Of a stretch of DNA of 47,111 nucleotides, positions 23,733-32,647 are shown piece by piece (within the stretch, counting starts at the first letter, position 1; every line of letters begins with the position of its first letter). The notes under the pieces are model-generated. The model did not search any database. It was not told where the DNA came from and saw only the letters and a list, made by a program, of their open reading frames with translations. Position numbers and translations under genes: made by a program. The DNA lies in the NCBI GenBank assembly GCA_964649415.1, contig CAZYSK010000043.1, positions 1 to 47,111 on the forward strand. Reading direction: 5' to 3'. The stretch comes from CAZYSK01 sp964649415. GTDB taxonomy: Bacteria > Chloroflexota > Anaerolineae > B4-G1.

Positions 23733-25205
23733 ATGCAGACATCCGGCGTCAAACGTCAAACGTCAAACGTCAAAGGTCAAACGAACGGCGATCGTGCATC
23801 CGGCGGTCCAGTTACTCGCGATCAAGGCTCGCCTAAACCGGCAGCGTTGGTGATTGGGGGCGGCATCGCTGGCATTCAGGCTGCGCTGGATATCGCTGAC
23901 GCGGGCTACCCGGTCTATCTGGTGGAGCGTGAGCCCTCTATCGGTGGGCGCATGGCGCAATTGGACAAGACTTTCCCCACGCTGGATTGCTCTTCGTGCA
24001 TCTTGACGCCCAAGATGGTGGACGTGGGGCGCCATCCCAATATTGAGTTGATGACCTATTCTGAGGTCGTATCCGTTGCTGCTCTGGATGGCGCCCCTCC
24101 TGAGGAGAGTGCCTCTCCTACGAGGGGTTTCCGCGTGCGTGTGCGTAAGAAGCCGCGCTACGTGGATTTGGATAGGTGCACTGGCTGTGGTCTGTGTGCG
24201 GCCGCCTGCCGGATGAAGGGGCGGGTGGTCAGTCGCTTCGATGAGGGAATCGCGAATCGGTCGGCGATCTACGTGCCGTTTCCGCAGGCGGTGCCACTCA
24301 AGTACACGGTTGACCCGAGCGCCTGTCTGTATCTGACGCGAGGCAGGTGTGGCAAGACGTTCCTGTGCAAGGAGGCATGTCCGGCGGACGCGATCGATTT
24401 CGAGCAGCAGGAGGAGCTCGTGGACCTGGACGTGGAGACGATCATCGTCGCCACGGGCTTCGACCTGCTGGACCCGCGCCTGAAGCCAGAGTTCGGCTAT
24501 GACGTCTATCCGGAGGTGATGACGGGCGTTGAGTTTGAGCGTCTCTCGTCTGCGTCTGGCCCCACGATGGGCAAGATCACGGTCAGTGGTAGGGAGCCGA
24601 AGGATGTGGTCTTCATCAAGTGTGTGGGGTCGCGCGACCCGCACACGGGCGTGCCCTACTGCTCGCGCGTGTGTTGTATGTACACCGCCAAGCATGCCCA
24701 TCTGGTGCGTGATAAGCTGCCTGACGCCCGGATTACGATATTCTACATGGATGTCCGGGCCTTTGGCAAGGGGTATGAGGAGTTCTACGATCGGGTCAAG
24801 CACGAACGGGTGATCTACCGGCGCGGTGAGCCCTCGGAGGTGTACCGCCTCAGGAAGAACGGCGATGACACGGGGCGCGTGGTCGTGCTGGCCGAGGATA
24901 CGCTGTTGGGCCGCCCGATTGAGGTCGAGGCGGATCTGGTCGTATTGGCGACGGCGGTGGTTCCACGGACGGACGTGGCGGAGGTGGCCGGTTTGCTAGG
25001 CCTGGAGCGTTCGCCGGATGGCTTTTTCCAAGAGGCGCACGCCAAGCTGAGCCCGGTGGATACGAATCTGGATCGCATCTTCATGGCGGGTTGTTGCCAG
25101 GGCCCGAAGGACATACCGGATACGGTCGCTCAGGCAAAGGCGGCCGCTTCCTCGGCGCTGGGGGTGCTCTCGCGGTGTGAGCGGAAGCTGACGTTTGACG
25201 TCTGA
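23733..25205 (+). CDS. hdrA: HdrA type A with repeat-derived N-terminus
   Basis: 490 residues from ATG 23733 (ATG 23724 is possible; GGAGG at 23719-23723). The first about 35 residues (QTSGVKRQTSNVKGQTNGD and following) are encoded by CGTCAAA tandem repeats; the conserved protein starts at PAALVIGGGIAG. Then come LDCSSC, the inserted ferredoxin CTGCGLCAAAC, a second cysteine group (CGKTFLCKEACP), CVGSR and YCSRVCCMYTAKHA, and the C-terminal MAGCCQGPKDIPD. As in the gene at 13649, neither the N-terminal CHCG domain nor the C-terminal ferredoxin is present. The third cysteine group reads CRMKG, so a Pro usual after the last cysteine is missing. A short repeat-like insert (about 24085-24125) lies before FRVRVRKK. 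The last residues (LTFDV) are again repeat-derived. Partner: the type B gene at 26525. Confidence 0.87.
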   Translation: MQTSGVKRQTSNVKGQTNGDRASGGPVTRDQGSPKPAALVIGGGIAGIQAALDIADAGYPVYLVEREPSIGGRMAQLDKTFPTLDCSSCILTPKMVDVGRHPNIELMTYSEVVSVAALDGAPPEESASPTRGFRVRVRKKPRYVDLDRCTGCGLCAAACRMKGRVVSRFDEGIANRSAIYVPFPQAVPLKYTVDPSACLYLTRGRCGKTFLCKEACPADAIDFEQQEELVDLDVETIIVATGFDLLDPRLKPEFGYDVYPEVMTGVEFERLSSASGPTMGKITVSGREPKDVVFIKCVGSRDPHTGVPYCSRVCCMYTAKHAHLVRDKLPDARITIFYMDVRAFGKGYEEFYDRVKHERVIYRRGEPSEVYRLRKNGDDTGRVVVLAEDTLLGRPIEVEADLVVLATAVVPRTDVAEVAGLLGLERSPDGFFQEAHAKLSPVDTNLDRIFMAGCCQGPKDIPDTVAQAKAAASSALGVLSRCERKLTFDV

Positions 25206-25304
25206 CCGTTTTCACGCGTCACGTTTCACGGCATCAACGTCGGGGGCGGCGGGGAACGGGGGACGGCACTCCGGCGGACCTACGTGCCTCACTACGAACG
25301 GGGG
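25206..25304 (+). repeat. Gap with TPADLRASLR-type repeat (copy 2)
   Basis: The copy at 25261-25300 abuts the start of the next gene, and its bases can be read as an upstream extension (GTG 25284). The remainder is CGTCAC/CGTTTCACGG text. Confidence 0.75.
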
Positions 25305-26513
25305 ATGGCATTGAAGACAGAACCGATGGTCGAGCAGTTGGAGCTCATGGGTTGCATCCAGTGCGGCAAGTGCACGGGCGGCTGCCCGGTGGCGCGCAAG
25401 ACGGTGCTGAATATCCGTAGCCTGATCTACGATATGCTGGTGGAACCGGAACTGGACGTGAACGCGCATCCGGAGCTGTGGGATTGCACGTGCTGCTTCA
25501 CGTGTGTCGAGCGATGCCCCAAGGACGTGAGGCCGGCTGATCTGATCATCGGATTGCGGGGTCAACTCGTGGAGGGCGGGCGTATCCCGGAGACCATTGG
25601 GGCGGCGTTGATGGGGGTGTTTCGGCAGGGGAATCCCACGGGCCTGGCGAGGGAGGACCGCGCGGCGTGGCTGGACGGGGTGGATGAGAAGCAGCGGACG
25701 GCGGTCAAGGCAGCGCAGGACGGGTGCGAGGTGCTGCTTTTCGTGGGTTGTTCGCCTGCGTACGATTTGCGTGTCCAGGTGGTCCCACGTGCGCTGGTGA
25801 GGGCTTTCACGGTGGCAGGGCTGGATTTCGGCACGCTGGGCACGGAGGAGAGTTGCTGCGGCAACGAGGTGCGGCGTATGGGCGAGATGGGCCTGTTCGA
25901 GATGCTGGTCGAGGAGAACGGCGAGCTGATCCGCGGCGCGGGGGCACGGCGGGTGGTGACCACGTCCCCGCACTGTTTCAATACGCTCAAGAATGAGTAT
26001 GGCCTGGATGTGGGAGGTACGGGCGCGGCCACCTCGGACATAGGTCACGCCTCCGCGTCCAAGATCGAGGTGTTGCACTATACGCAGCTCATCGCGGAGC
26101 TGATCGAGCAGGGGCGTTTGGCGTTCTCAAACGAGGTCCGGAAGACAGTCACGTATCACGATCCGTGCTTCCTGGGCAAGCAGAATCACGTCTTCGACGA
26201 GCCGCGCGCGATCCTCAAAGCGATCCCGGGTCTCAAGTTGGTGGAAATGGACCGCAGTCGGGAGCGTAGTCTGTGCTGTGAGGGCGGCGGCGGGCGTATG
26301 TGGGCTGAGGGGACGAACCTGGAGGAGCGACTGGCGTTCCAGCGGGTGCAGGAGGCGGCTGACACGGGCGCGGAGGTCCTGGCCGTGGCCTGCCCGTTCT
26401 GTCTGCTGACGCTGGAGGACGCGGTCAAGGTGCAGGGGCTTGATGAACGCCTGCGGGTGATGGATATCATGGAGTTGGTGGATCTGGCGCTCAATGACGA
26501 CGGTGAAGTCTGA
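25305..26513 (+). CDS. HdrC-HdrB fusion, divergent group
   Basis: 402 residues from ATG 25305 (GTG 25284 and TTG 25311 are alternatives; no ideal ribosome site). The HdrC part has CIQCGKCTGGCP and CTCCFTCVERCP; the HdrB part has VGC, ESCCGNE and SPHCFN, then HDPCFLG, LCCEGGGG and CPFC. In the first CCG domain the final CXXC reads S-P-H-C (serine 221), so one ligand of that cluster is missing or replaced. It differs from the two other HdrCB fusions and resembles the (Fe-S)-binding proteins found with electron-transfer flavoproteins and dehydrogenases. It is located between a type A and a type B HdrA, so it is probably their partner. The acceptor is unknown. Confidence 0.85.
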   Translation: MALKTEPMVEQLELMGCIQCGKCTGGCPVARKTVLNIRSLIYDMLVEPELDVNAHPELWDCTCCFTCVERCPKDVRPADLIIGLRGQLVEGGRIPETIGAALMGVFRQGNPTGLAREDRAAWLDGVDEKQRTAVKAAQDGCEVLLFVGCSPAYDLRVQVVPRALVRAFTVAGLDFGTLGTEESCCGNEVRRMGEMGLFEMLVEENGELIRGAGARRVVTTSPHCFNTLKNEYGLDVGGTGAATSDIGHASASKIEVLHYTQLIAELIEQGRLAFSNEVRKTVTYHDPCFLGKQNHVFDEPRAILKAIPGLKLVEMDRSRERSLCCEGGGGRMWAEGTNLEERLAFQRVQEAADTGAEVLAVACPFCLLTLEDAVKVQGLDERLRVMDIMELVDLALNDDGEV

Positions 26514-26524
26514 AGGGTAAGGGT

Positions 26525-28288
26525 ATGGAACTACAGCCTCGCATTGGTGTATATATCTGTCACTGCGGCGTGAATATCTCTGCGACGGTGGACGTGGAGC
26601 AGGTGGCGGCGTATGCAGCGACGTTGCCCGGGGTCGTCGTGGCCCGGGACTATCTGTATATGTGCTCTGACCCTGGCCAGGCGTTGATCCAGCAGGATAT
26701 TGAGGCACTTGGGTTGAACCGGGTGGTGGTGGCTTCTTGCTCGCCCCGTATGCATGAGCCCACTTTTCAAGGAGCGGCCCAACAGGTGGGCTTGAACCCG
26801 TACCTGGTGGAGATGGCCAACATCCGCGAGCAGTGCTCGTGGGTGCACACGGACAGGGAGCGGGCAACGGAGAAAGCGAAGTTGTTGGTCGCCTCGGTGG
26901 TGGCCAAGGCGGCTTGGCTGGAACCACTGGAGGAGCGCGAGGTTGGGGTGACGCCAGGAGCGCTCGTCATTGGTGGCGGCGTGGCCGGGATGATTGCTGC
27001 GCTTGACGTGGCTGACGCGGGTTTCCCTGTCTACCTGGTGGAGAAGGGCGATCACCTGGGTGGGCGCGTGGCGGAGCTCAACCGCACGTTCCCGACGCTG
27101 GAGTCCGTTCCTGAATTGTTGGGGCCGCTGGTCGAGCGTGTTCAGACGCACCCTAATGTGAGCGTGTTGCTGAACAGCCGGGTGGCGGAGGTGGAGGGGT
27201 ACGTCGGGAATTTCGAGGTGACGGTGGTCGAATCTCAAAGCCCAAAGCCCAAGGCCCAAGGCCCAAATCCCAAATCCCAAAGCCCAGGACAGGGGGATGG
27301 GGGGCGTAGAGTTGAGGTGGGGGCGATTATCGTCGCGACGGGCTACGATGTCTTCGATCCGCATCGCAAGCCGGAGCTGGGCTACGGGCAGTATCCAAAC
27401 GTGATCACGTCGTTGGAGATGGAGCAGCGGCTGGCTGAGGGAGACCTGAGTGGGCAGATGGGCGATAAACCCATCAAGTCTGTGGCATTCATCCAGTGCG
27501 TGGGGTCGCGAGACGTGCAAGTGGGCAACCCGTATTGCTCACGGGTGTGTTGCATGTACACGGCAAAGCAGGCCTCTCTGGTGCGGGATCTCTTGCCTGA
27601 CGCGCAGGTGACGGTGTTCTATATGGACGTGCGCACGTTTGGCAAGGGAGCGGAGGAGTTCTACGACGAGGCGCGGGCGAAGGGCGTGCTTTATCGGCGG
27701 GGGACCGTATCGGAGATCATCCGGCGCGGGGATAGGGTGATGTTGGCCGGAGAGGACACGCTGCAAGGCCGCCCCTTCGAGTTTGAGGCGGACCTGGTTG
27801 TGCTGGCGGTGGGGATGGAGGCACGCGTGGACGCGGACGAGCTTTCGATGTTGCTCAAGCTACCGCGTTCGTCGGACGGTTTCTTCCTGGAGTTGCATCC
27901 GAAGCTGCGACCGGTGGACACAGCGGTGGACGGCGTCACGCTGGCGGGCTGTTGTCAGGGGCCTAAGGACATCTCTGACACGGTGGCGCAGGCGAAGGCG
28001 GCGGCTTCGTCGGCGCTGATCCCTCTGATCCGGGGCACGGTGCCGGCGGAGTCGGCGACGGCGGTGGTGGACGCGGATTGGTGCGCGGGGTGTGGGATGT
28101 GCGTGGAGGTGTGTCCGTACGGCGCGCCGGCACTGGATCCGCTGTGGGGTGTGTCGAGGATCAACCCGGTGCTGTGCAAGGGATGTGGCTCATGTGCGGT
28201 GACGTGTCCATCGAAGGCGATCCGGCTTATGCATTTCACACCGGCGCAGATTATGGCACAGGTGGACGCGTTGATGGGGGTGGAGTAG
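26525..28288 (+). CDS. hdrA: HdrA type B
   Basis: 587 residues from ATG 26525, 11 bases after the preceding stop. N-terminal IGVYICHCGVNIS domain, FAD motif VIGGGVAGM near 151-159, no ferredoxin insert, then CVGSR, YCSRVCCMYTAKQA, YMDVRTFGKG and a C-terminal pair of [4Fe-4S] motifs (CAGCGMCVEVCP, CKGCGSCAVTCP). A repeat block at 27233-27300 (CAAAGCCC/CAAATCCC units, read as SQSPKPKAQGPNPKSQSPG) lies after NFEVTVV, the same point at which the 15004 paralogue carries its insertion. Complement of the type A gene at 23733, with HdrCB between them and MvhD behind. This is the clearest complete unit: A, CB, B, MvhD. Confidence 0.88.
   Translation: MELQPRIGVYICHCGVNISATVDVEQVAAYAATLPGVVVARDYLYMCSDPGQALIQQDIEALGLNRVVVASCSPRMHEPTFQGAAQQVGLNPYLVEMANIREQCSWVHTDRERATEKAKLLVASVVAKAAWLEPLEEREVGVTPGALVIGGGVAGMIAALDVADAGFPVYLVEKGDHLGGRVAELNRTFPTLESVPELLGPLVERVQTHPNVSVLLNSRVAEVEGYVGNFEVTVVESQSPKPKAQGPNPKSQSPGQGDGGRRVEVGAIIVATGYDVFDPHRKPELGYGQYPNVITSLEMEQRLAEGDLSGQMGDKPIKSVAFIQCVGSRDVQVGNPYCSRVCCMYTAKQASLVRDLLPDAQVTVFYMDVRTFGKGAEEFYDEARAKGVLYRRGTVSEIIRRGDRVMLAGEDTLQGRPFEFEADLVVLAVGMEARVDADELSMLLKLPRSSDGFFLELHPKLRPVDTAVDGVTLAGCCQGPKDISDTVAQAKAAASSALIPLIRGTVPAESATAVVDADWCAGCGMCVEVCPYGAPALDPLWGVSRINPVLCKGCGSCAVTCPSKAIRLMHFTPAQIMAQVDALMGVE
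27233..27300 (+). repeat. CAAATCCC/CAAAGCCC repeat block inside HdrA type B
   Basis: Seven- to eight-base units repeated with small changes and read through in frame. Same insertion site as 15699-15857. Confidence 0.85.
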
Positions 28289-28378
28289 GGTGGGAAACTG
28301 GTAGGTTGGTAGATTGGTAGGGTGGAGAGCGGGGGAAGGCCGCCTCTACAGGCGATCAGGTTTATCTAGGGGGCAAGT
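28289..28378 (+). repeat. Gap with GATTGGTA repeats
   Basis: ACTGGTAGGTTGGTAGATTG and similar (28299-28322), then GCCGCCTCTACAGGCG. No gene is supported. Confidence 0.65.
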
Positions 28379-28846
28379 ATGGCTGACGCAGGTGGTGGAC
28401 ATCGGGCGCACGATGAAAGCCCGCCGAATGAGTTTGAACCCAAGATTGTTGCTTTTCTGTGCAACTGGTGTACGTACACGGGGGCCGATCTGGCCGGCAC
28501 GTCCCGAATTCAGTATCCGCCGAACGTGCGCATCATCCGGTTGATGTGTTCGGGCTCGGTAGATCCGACCTATGTGCTCAAGCCGCTGCTGGACGGGGCT
28601 GACGGCGTGCTGATCGGCGGCTGTCACCCTGGCGACTGCCACTATCAGTCGGGCAACTATAAGGCGCGGAGGCGCATCGTGGCGCTGAAGGAGATCCTCA
28701 AGCAGGCGGGCTATGAAGAGGATCGGGTGTGGCTGCGCTGGATCAGTGCCAGCGAGGGGGGACGCTTCGCCGAGACAGTCACACAGATGACGGACTATCT
28801 GAAGGCGAAGGGGCCGAACCCGATGCGGCATAAGTGGGCTGTGTAG
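28379..28846 (+). CDS. mvhD: MvhD-like [2Fe-2S] protein (copy 1)
   Basis: 155 residues from ATG 28379. The MvhD family links HdrA to an electron donor such as a hydrogenase or formate dehydrogenase. Conserved cysteines: C28 and C31 (FLCNWC), C57, and C82 and C87 in GGCHPGDCHY. The core EPKIVAFLCNWCTYTGADLAG and the final LKAKGPNP are family-typical. It follows the type B HdrA by 90 bases. No hydrogenase or formate dehydrogenase catalytic subunit is in the window, so the donor is unknown; the FrhB-like protein encoded next is one candidate. Compare the selenocysteine copy at 41717, in which the residue equivalent to C82 is encoded by TGA. Confidence 0.9.
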   Translation: MADAGGGHRAHDESPPNEFEPKIVAFLCNWCTYTGADLAGTSRIQYPPNVRIIRLMCSGSVDPTYVLKPLLDGADGVLIGGCHPGDCHYQSGNYKARRRIVALKEILKQAGYEEDRVWLRWISASEGGRFAETVTQMTDYLKAKGPNPMRHKWAV

Positions 28847-28969
28847 GGGAGAGACCGGGTTGGGTTGGTAGGCTGGTAGACTGGTAGACTGGTAGGTTGG
28901 TAGATTGGTGGATGGGTGGATTGGTCGTGTGTCCGGGGACGACGTCGGGCTTACGGAGGGGGAGATGCA
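28847..28969 (+). repeat. GATTGGTA tandem array before the FrhB-like gene
   Basis: About eight degenerate 8-base units (GGTTGGTA, GGCTGGTA, GACTGGTA, GATTGGTA) from about 28858 to 28927, then GGTCGTGTGTCCGGGGAC. GGAGGGGGAG (28955-28964) is the ribosome site of the next gene. Confidence 0.8.
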
Positions 28970-30163
28970 ATGCGAACTACAATACCGGTCGTGAACGGTG
29001 ATGCGCTGTCTGCTGTGCGGGGGTTACTGAAAGGGCTGTTGGAGGCCGGGGTGGTGGAGGCGCTACTGGTACCGATGGAGACGCCTGCCGGAACGGTCAC
29101 GCCCGCGCTGGTGGCGGATCCGGAGTTGCTTGATGCAGCCAATCCCTTGGCTCCCGTGATGGGGTTGAACGCGGCACGGGTAGCCGGTCATGTGTCTGTT
29201 CGCGAGCCCCGTGGGCGCGTGGGCGTGGTGATGCGCTCGTGTGAGTTGCGCGCGCTGGTGGAGTTGATCAAGCTGAAGCAGGCCGGGGCGAGTGACCTGG
29301 TGACTATCAGTATAGACTGCCTGGGTACCTATGATGTGCCGGTCTTTCTGGAGATGCAGGCGCGTGGCGGGGTGGATATGGACGCTCTGCTGGCGACGGC
29401 GCAGACAGGTGACCTGGCTCCACAGGAAGGGTATGCTTTTCGGGATGCCTGCCAGATGTGCGAGAAACCACATTACGAAGGGGCAGACATCACGCTGGAG
29501 TTGTTCGGCGCGGACCTGAGCGCGGGTATTCCGGTCAGCCTGGCGGACGAGGCGGCGGAGAGGTTGGGGTTGACGCCGGGGGTGGGCGCGGACGGCACTC
29601 CGGCGGACCTACGTGCCTCACTACGAACGGCGGACGGTACTCCGGCGGACCTGGGCGCGGAGACCGCGCCCCTACTACGAACGGAGGTTCTGGAGAAGGT
29701 GGTGGCGGCACGGACGCAGGTGCGGGATGCGCGCCTGGTGGAGATGCGCGAGCGACTGGCGCAGGAGGGGGTGGAGGGGGTCTTCGCTGCCTGCGTGCGC
29801 TGCCACAACTGTATGACGGTGTGCCCGATCTGCTATTGCAAGACTTGTCTCTTCAAGAGCCCTGTCTTCGACCACGAGCCGATGCTGTATATGAACTGGG
29901 CGCGGCGCAAGGGGGCCTATCGGCTGCCGGCGGACACGGTGCTGTTCCATCTGACGCGGCTCAATCACATGGTGCTTTCTTGTGTGGGGTGCGGGATGTG
30001 CACGAGCGACTGCCCTGCGGAGTTGCCGGTGGGGCGGGTGTTCCGCGCAATTGGACAGCAGGTGCAGGACACCTTTGAGTACGAGCCGGGGCGCAGCGTC
30101 GAGGAGCCTCTGCCACTGGTGACGTTCCGCGAGGATGAATGGATGGAGGTGGGGGAGGAGTAG
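28970..30163 (+). CDS. FrhB/FdhB-like iron-sulfur flavoprotein
   Basis: 397 residues from ATG 28970, behind GGAGGGGGAG. The N-terminal half resembles the coenzyme F420 hydrogenase/dehydrogenase beta-subunit family (GVVMRSCELRALVELIKLKQ and DLVTISIDCLGTYDVP). The C-terminal half has two cysteine groups, CVRCHNCMTVCPICYCKTC and CVGCGMCTSDCP. Members of this family pass electrons between a flavin and F420, NAD or a partner enzyme; which applies here is not visible. A repeat block at 29590-29683 (TPADLRASLR twice, plus a G/C palindrome) interrupts the middle, before ETAPLL. It opens a trio with SdhB- and SdhA-like genes, and an HdrA twin plus MvhD follow. Low certainty on the exact reaction. Confidence 0.75.
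   Translation: MRTTIPVVNGDALSAVRGLLKGLLEAGVVEALLVPMETPAGTVTPALVADPELLDAANPLAPVMGLNAARVAGHVSVREPRGRVGVVMRSCELRALVELIKLKQAGASDLVTISIDCLGTYDVPVFLEMQARGGVDMDALLATAQTGDLAPQEGYAFRDACQMCEKPHYEGADITLELFGADLSAGIPVSLADEAAERLGLTPGVGADGTPADLRASLRTADGTPADLGAETAPLLRTEVLEKVVAARTQVRDARLVEMRERLAQEGVEGVFAACVRCHNCMTVCPICYCKTCLFKSPVFDHEPMLYMNWARRKGAYRLPADTVLFHLTRLNHMVLSCVGCGMCTSDCPAELPVGRVFRAIGQQVQDTFEYEPGRSVEEPLPLVTFREDEWMEVGEE
29590..29683 (+). repeat. TPADLRASLR-encoding repeats (copies 3 and 4) inside the FrhB-like gene
   Basis: Copy 3 at 29590-29630; degenerate copy 4 at 29632-29683 contains the palindrome GGGCGCGGAGACCGCGCCC. Read in frame. Confidence 0.85.
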
Positions 30164-30206
30164 GGGGAAACCGGTAGATTGCTAGGCTGGTAGATTGGTG
30201 AGGGAG

Positions 30207-30980
30207 ATGAGCGTGGAAACTGAAAAGCAAACAGACGCTGTAGACGCTGCGGGCATTGCGAACGCTGAGCCTGCGTCCGAGGCGGACCTGATTCCGGTCT
30301 ATATTATGGGGAAGCGCTATATGGTGCCACCCACGCTGACGATCATGAAGGCGATGGAGTGGGCGGGCTACAAGCTGATCAGGGGTGTGGGCTGCCGGGG
30401 TGGGTTCTGTGGGGCGTGTGCCACGGCCTACCGTGTCCTGGGTGACCCGAAGCTGCACTTTGGTTTGGCCTGCCAGACGGTGGTGGAGCCGAATATGTAC
30501 CTGGCGCAGATCCCGTTCTTCCCGGCGCAGCGCGCGACGTACGATATCAGCCAACTGGAGCCGAGCGCGGCAACGCTCTTCTCGACGTACCCGGAGGTGC
30601 TGCGCTGCCTGGGCTGTGGGGCGTGCACAAAGGCGTGTCCACAGGAGATTGACGTGCGTGGCTACATGGCGGCGGGTATGCGGGGCGACTTAGCGGCAAT
30701 GGCTGACCTGTCCTTCGACTGCATTATGTGCGGGCTGTGTGCGGCTCGCTGTCCGGCAGAGGAGGCTCAGTACAACATCGCGATTCTGGCGCGACGGTTG
30801 TACGGGCGCTATCTGTCGCCGCGGTCGGAGCACCTGCAGGAGCGGTTGCGGGAGATTGAGGGGGGCGTGTTTGGCGCGCAACTGGCGGAGCTCAAGGGAC
30901 TGAGCCGGGAGGAGTTGGTGGCTCGTTACCAGGCGCGGGAGATCGAGCCGGCGGAAGGCACGATAGTGGAGGAGGACTAG
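30207..30980 (+). CDS. SdhB/TfrB-like iron-sulfur protein with HdrC-like clusters
   Basis: 257 residues from ATG 30207 (GTG 30213 has the better spacing to AGGGAG). The N-terminal [2Fe-2S] ferredoxin domain reads GCRGGFCGAC followed by ACQT. Two [4Fe-4S] motifs follow, CLGCGACTKACP and CIMCGLCAARCP. Succinate dehydrogenase B normally has a [3Fe-4S] cluster as third centre; here the second motif is a full CX2CX2CX3CP, so the layout is [2Fe-2S] plus HdrC. It should pass electrons to the SdhA-like protein encoded 6 bases downstream. No membrane anchor genes follow, so the complex should be soluble. The preceding gap (30164-30206) again has GGTAGATTG repeats. Confidence 0.82.
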   Translation: MSVETEKQTDAVDAAGIANAEPASEADLIPVYIMGKRYMVPPTLTIMKAMEWAGYKLIRGVGCRGGFCGACATAYRVLGDPKLHFGLACQTVVEPNMYLAQIPFFPAQRATYDISQLEPSAATLFSTYPEVLRCLGCGACTKACPQEIDVRGYMAAGMRGDLAAMADLSFDCIMCGLCAARCPAEEAQYNIAILARRLYGRYLSPRSEHLQERLREIEGGVFGAQLAELKGLSREELVARYQAREIEPAEGTIVEED

Positions 30981-30985
30981 GGCGA

Positions 30986-32608
30986 ATGAGCGGTTATCCA
31001 CCTGAGATGCAAGCGTCTATCCGGCGGGTCGAGGCAACGCGTATGCGGCGGCTCCAAGAGACGTACCCTGCCATGTCGCTGGACGAGCGGGATGCGGTGC
31101 TGAATGCGTTTCACCCGGATTATATCACGGAGCGGATGCGGGAGATCCGCGTGGGGGTGAGCAAGGGGCAGCGCATGCCACTGGAACTGGCGGACATCGT
31201 GGAGGGCCGCCCCTACATTGGGCCCGACTTGGACCTGGAGACAGAGATCGCGGAGACGGATGTGCTGGTCATAGGTGGTGGTGGCGCCGGTGCCTCGGCG
31301 GCGCTGCTAGCTCAGGAGGGCGGGGCCGGCGTGATCCTGGTGACCAAGTTGCGCTTCGGCGACGCGAACACGATGATGGCACAGGGAGGTATCCAGGCGG
31401 CGGATCGTCCCAACGACAGCCCGGCCATCCACTATCTGGACGTGATCGGGGGTGGGCATTTCACAAACGTCCCCGAGTTGGTCGAGGCACTGGTGGTGGA
31501 TGCGCCGTCGGTGATCGAATGGCTCGAGAACCTGGGTATGATGTTTGACAAGGAGCCGGACGGGACGATGGTGGAACGGCACGGTGGTGGCACCAGCCGC
31601 ATGCGGATGCACTCGGCGCGAGACTACTCGGGCGCTGAGATCATGCGCACGCTGCGGGACGAGGTGCGCAACCGGGAGGGCGGCCCAGACACCAAGGGGA
31701 TCCAGGTGATCGAGTTCGCGCCGGCGGTGGAGTTGGTGCTGGACGACGAGGGTCGGGTCGCGGGTGCGGTGGTGGTGAATCTGGAGACAGGGGTGTACGG
31801 CTACATCCGGGCCAAAGCGGTGGTGCTGGCGACGGGCGGGGGTGGGCGACTGCATTACCAGGGTTTCCCTACGACGAACCACTATGGCGCAACAGCGGAT
31901 GGTGTGGTGATGGCGTACCGGGCAGGTGTTCGGTTGGGATATCTGGAGTCTATGCAGTATCATCCAACCGGGGCGGCCTTTCCTGAGCAGATCGTGGGGC
32001 TGTTGGTGACGGAGAAAGTACGCGGGCTGGGCGCGCAGCCGGTGAACAAGGATGGGGAGCAGTTTGTCTATCCCTTGGAGCCGCGGGATGTGGAGGCGGC
32101 GTCGTTTATCCGCGAGTGTCAGGGACGGGGGAATGGGCTGGTCAGCCCCACGGGGCAGCCGGGTGTGTGGTTGGACTCGCCGATGATCGAGATTATCCAG
32201 GGAGCGGGCGCGATCCAACGGAATCTCCCGGCGATGGTGAGGCAGTTCGGGCGGTTTGAGATTGATATCACGAAGGAGCCGATGCTGGTCTATCCGACGC
32301 TGCATTACCAGAACGGGGGAGTGGTGCTCGGCGCGGACGGGGCGACGGACGTGCCGGGGCTGTTTATCGCGGGCGAGGTGAGCGGGGGGGTGCATGGGCA
32401 TAACCGGCTCATGGGCAACAGCCTGCTGGAGATCACGGTTTTCGGCCGCCGCGCGGGACGCTCGGCGGCAAGCTATGCGCAAGGAGTGAAGCCGGGACGG
32501 GCGATGCTGGCTCATTTGGAGGCGTGGAACCGGGAATTGGAAGCGTCGGGGGTGGACACGGGCGTGGTGTCGCCGATTCTGTTGCCGGATTATACGCGGC
32601 GGGTGTAG
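30986..32608 (+). CDS. SdhA/FrdA-like flavoprotein, non-covalent FAD type
   Basis: 540 residues from ATG 30986. Fumarate reductase / succinate dehydrogenase flavoprotein family: FAD motif GGGGAG (97-102), MMAQGGI near 130, HGGGTSR (199-205), MRTLRDE, SMQYHPTG and GEVSGGVHGHNRLMGNSL. The histidine that binds FAD covalently in membrane SDH/FRD is replaced by Asn 128, so FAD is predicted to be non-covalent as in soluble fumarate reductases and L-aspartate oxidase. The protein starts with an unusual 85-residue N-terminal extension before the Rossmann fold. With the SdhB-like partner and adjacent HdrA/MvhD genes, a soluble Hdr-coupled fumarate (or other enoate) reductase is plausible, comparable to thiol:fumarate reductase, but the substrate is inferred only. 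Confidence 0.85.
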   Translation: MSGYPPEMQASIRRVEATRMRRLQETYPAMSLDERDAVLNAFHPDYITERMREIRVGVSKGQRMPLELADIVEGRPYIGPDLDLETEIAETDVLVIGGGGAGASAALLAQEGGAGVILVTKLRFGDANTMMAQGGIQAADRPNDSPAIHYLDVIGGGHFTNVPELVEALVVDAPSVIEWLENLGMMFDKEPDGTMVERHGGGTSRMRMHSARDYSGAEIMRTLRDEVRNREGGPDTKGIQVIEFAPAVELVLDDEGRVAGAVVVNLETGVYGYIRAKAVVLATGGGGRLHYQGFPTTNHYGATADGVVMAYRAGVRLGYLESMQYHPTGAAFPEQIVGLLVTEKVRGLGAQPVNKDGEQFVYPLEPRDVEAASFIRECQGRGNGLVSPTGQPGVWLDSPMIEIIQGAGAIQRNLPAMVRQFGRFEIDITKEPMLVYPTLHYQNGGVVLGADGATDVPGLFIAGEVSGGVHGHNRLMGNSLLEITVFGRRAGRSAASYAQGVKPGRAMLAHLEAWNRELEASGVDTGVVSPILLPDYTRRV

Positions 32609-32647
32609 ACCTTTAGGGTCTTGTGAGATGTGAGGAGAGGTGAATTG

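Noticed and set aside
32609..32640. CTTTAGGGTC stretch before the HdrA twin as a regulatory site
   Set aside because: It is one half of the GACCCTAAAGGT hairpin family without a partner arm, so a repeat remnant is the simpler view.
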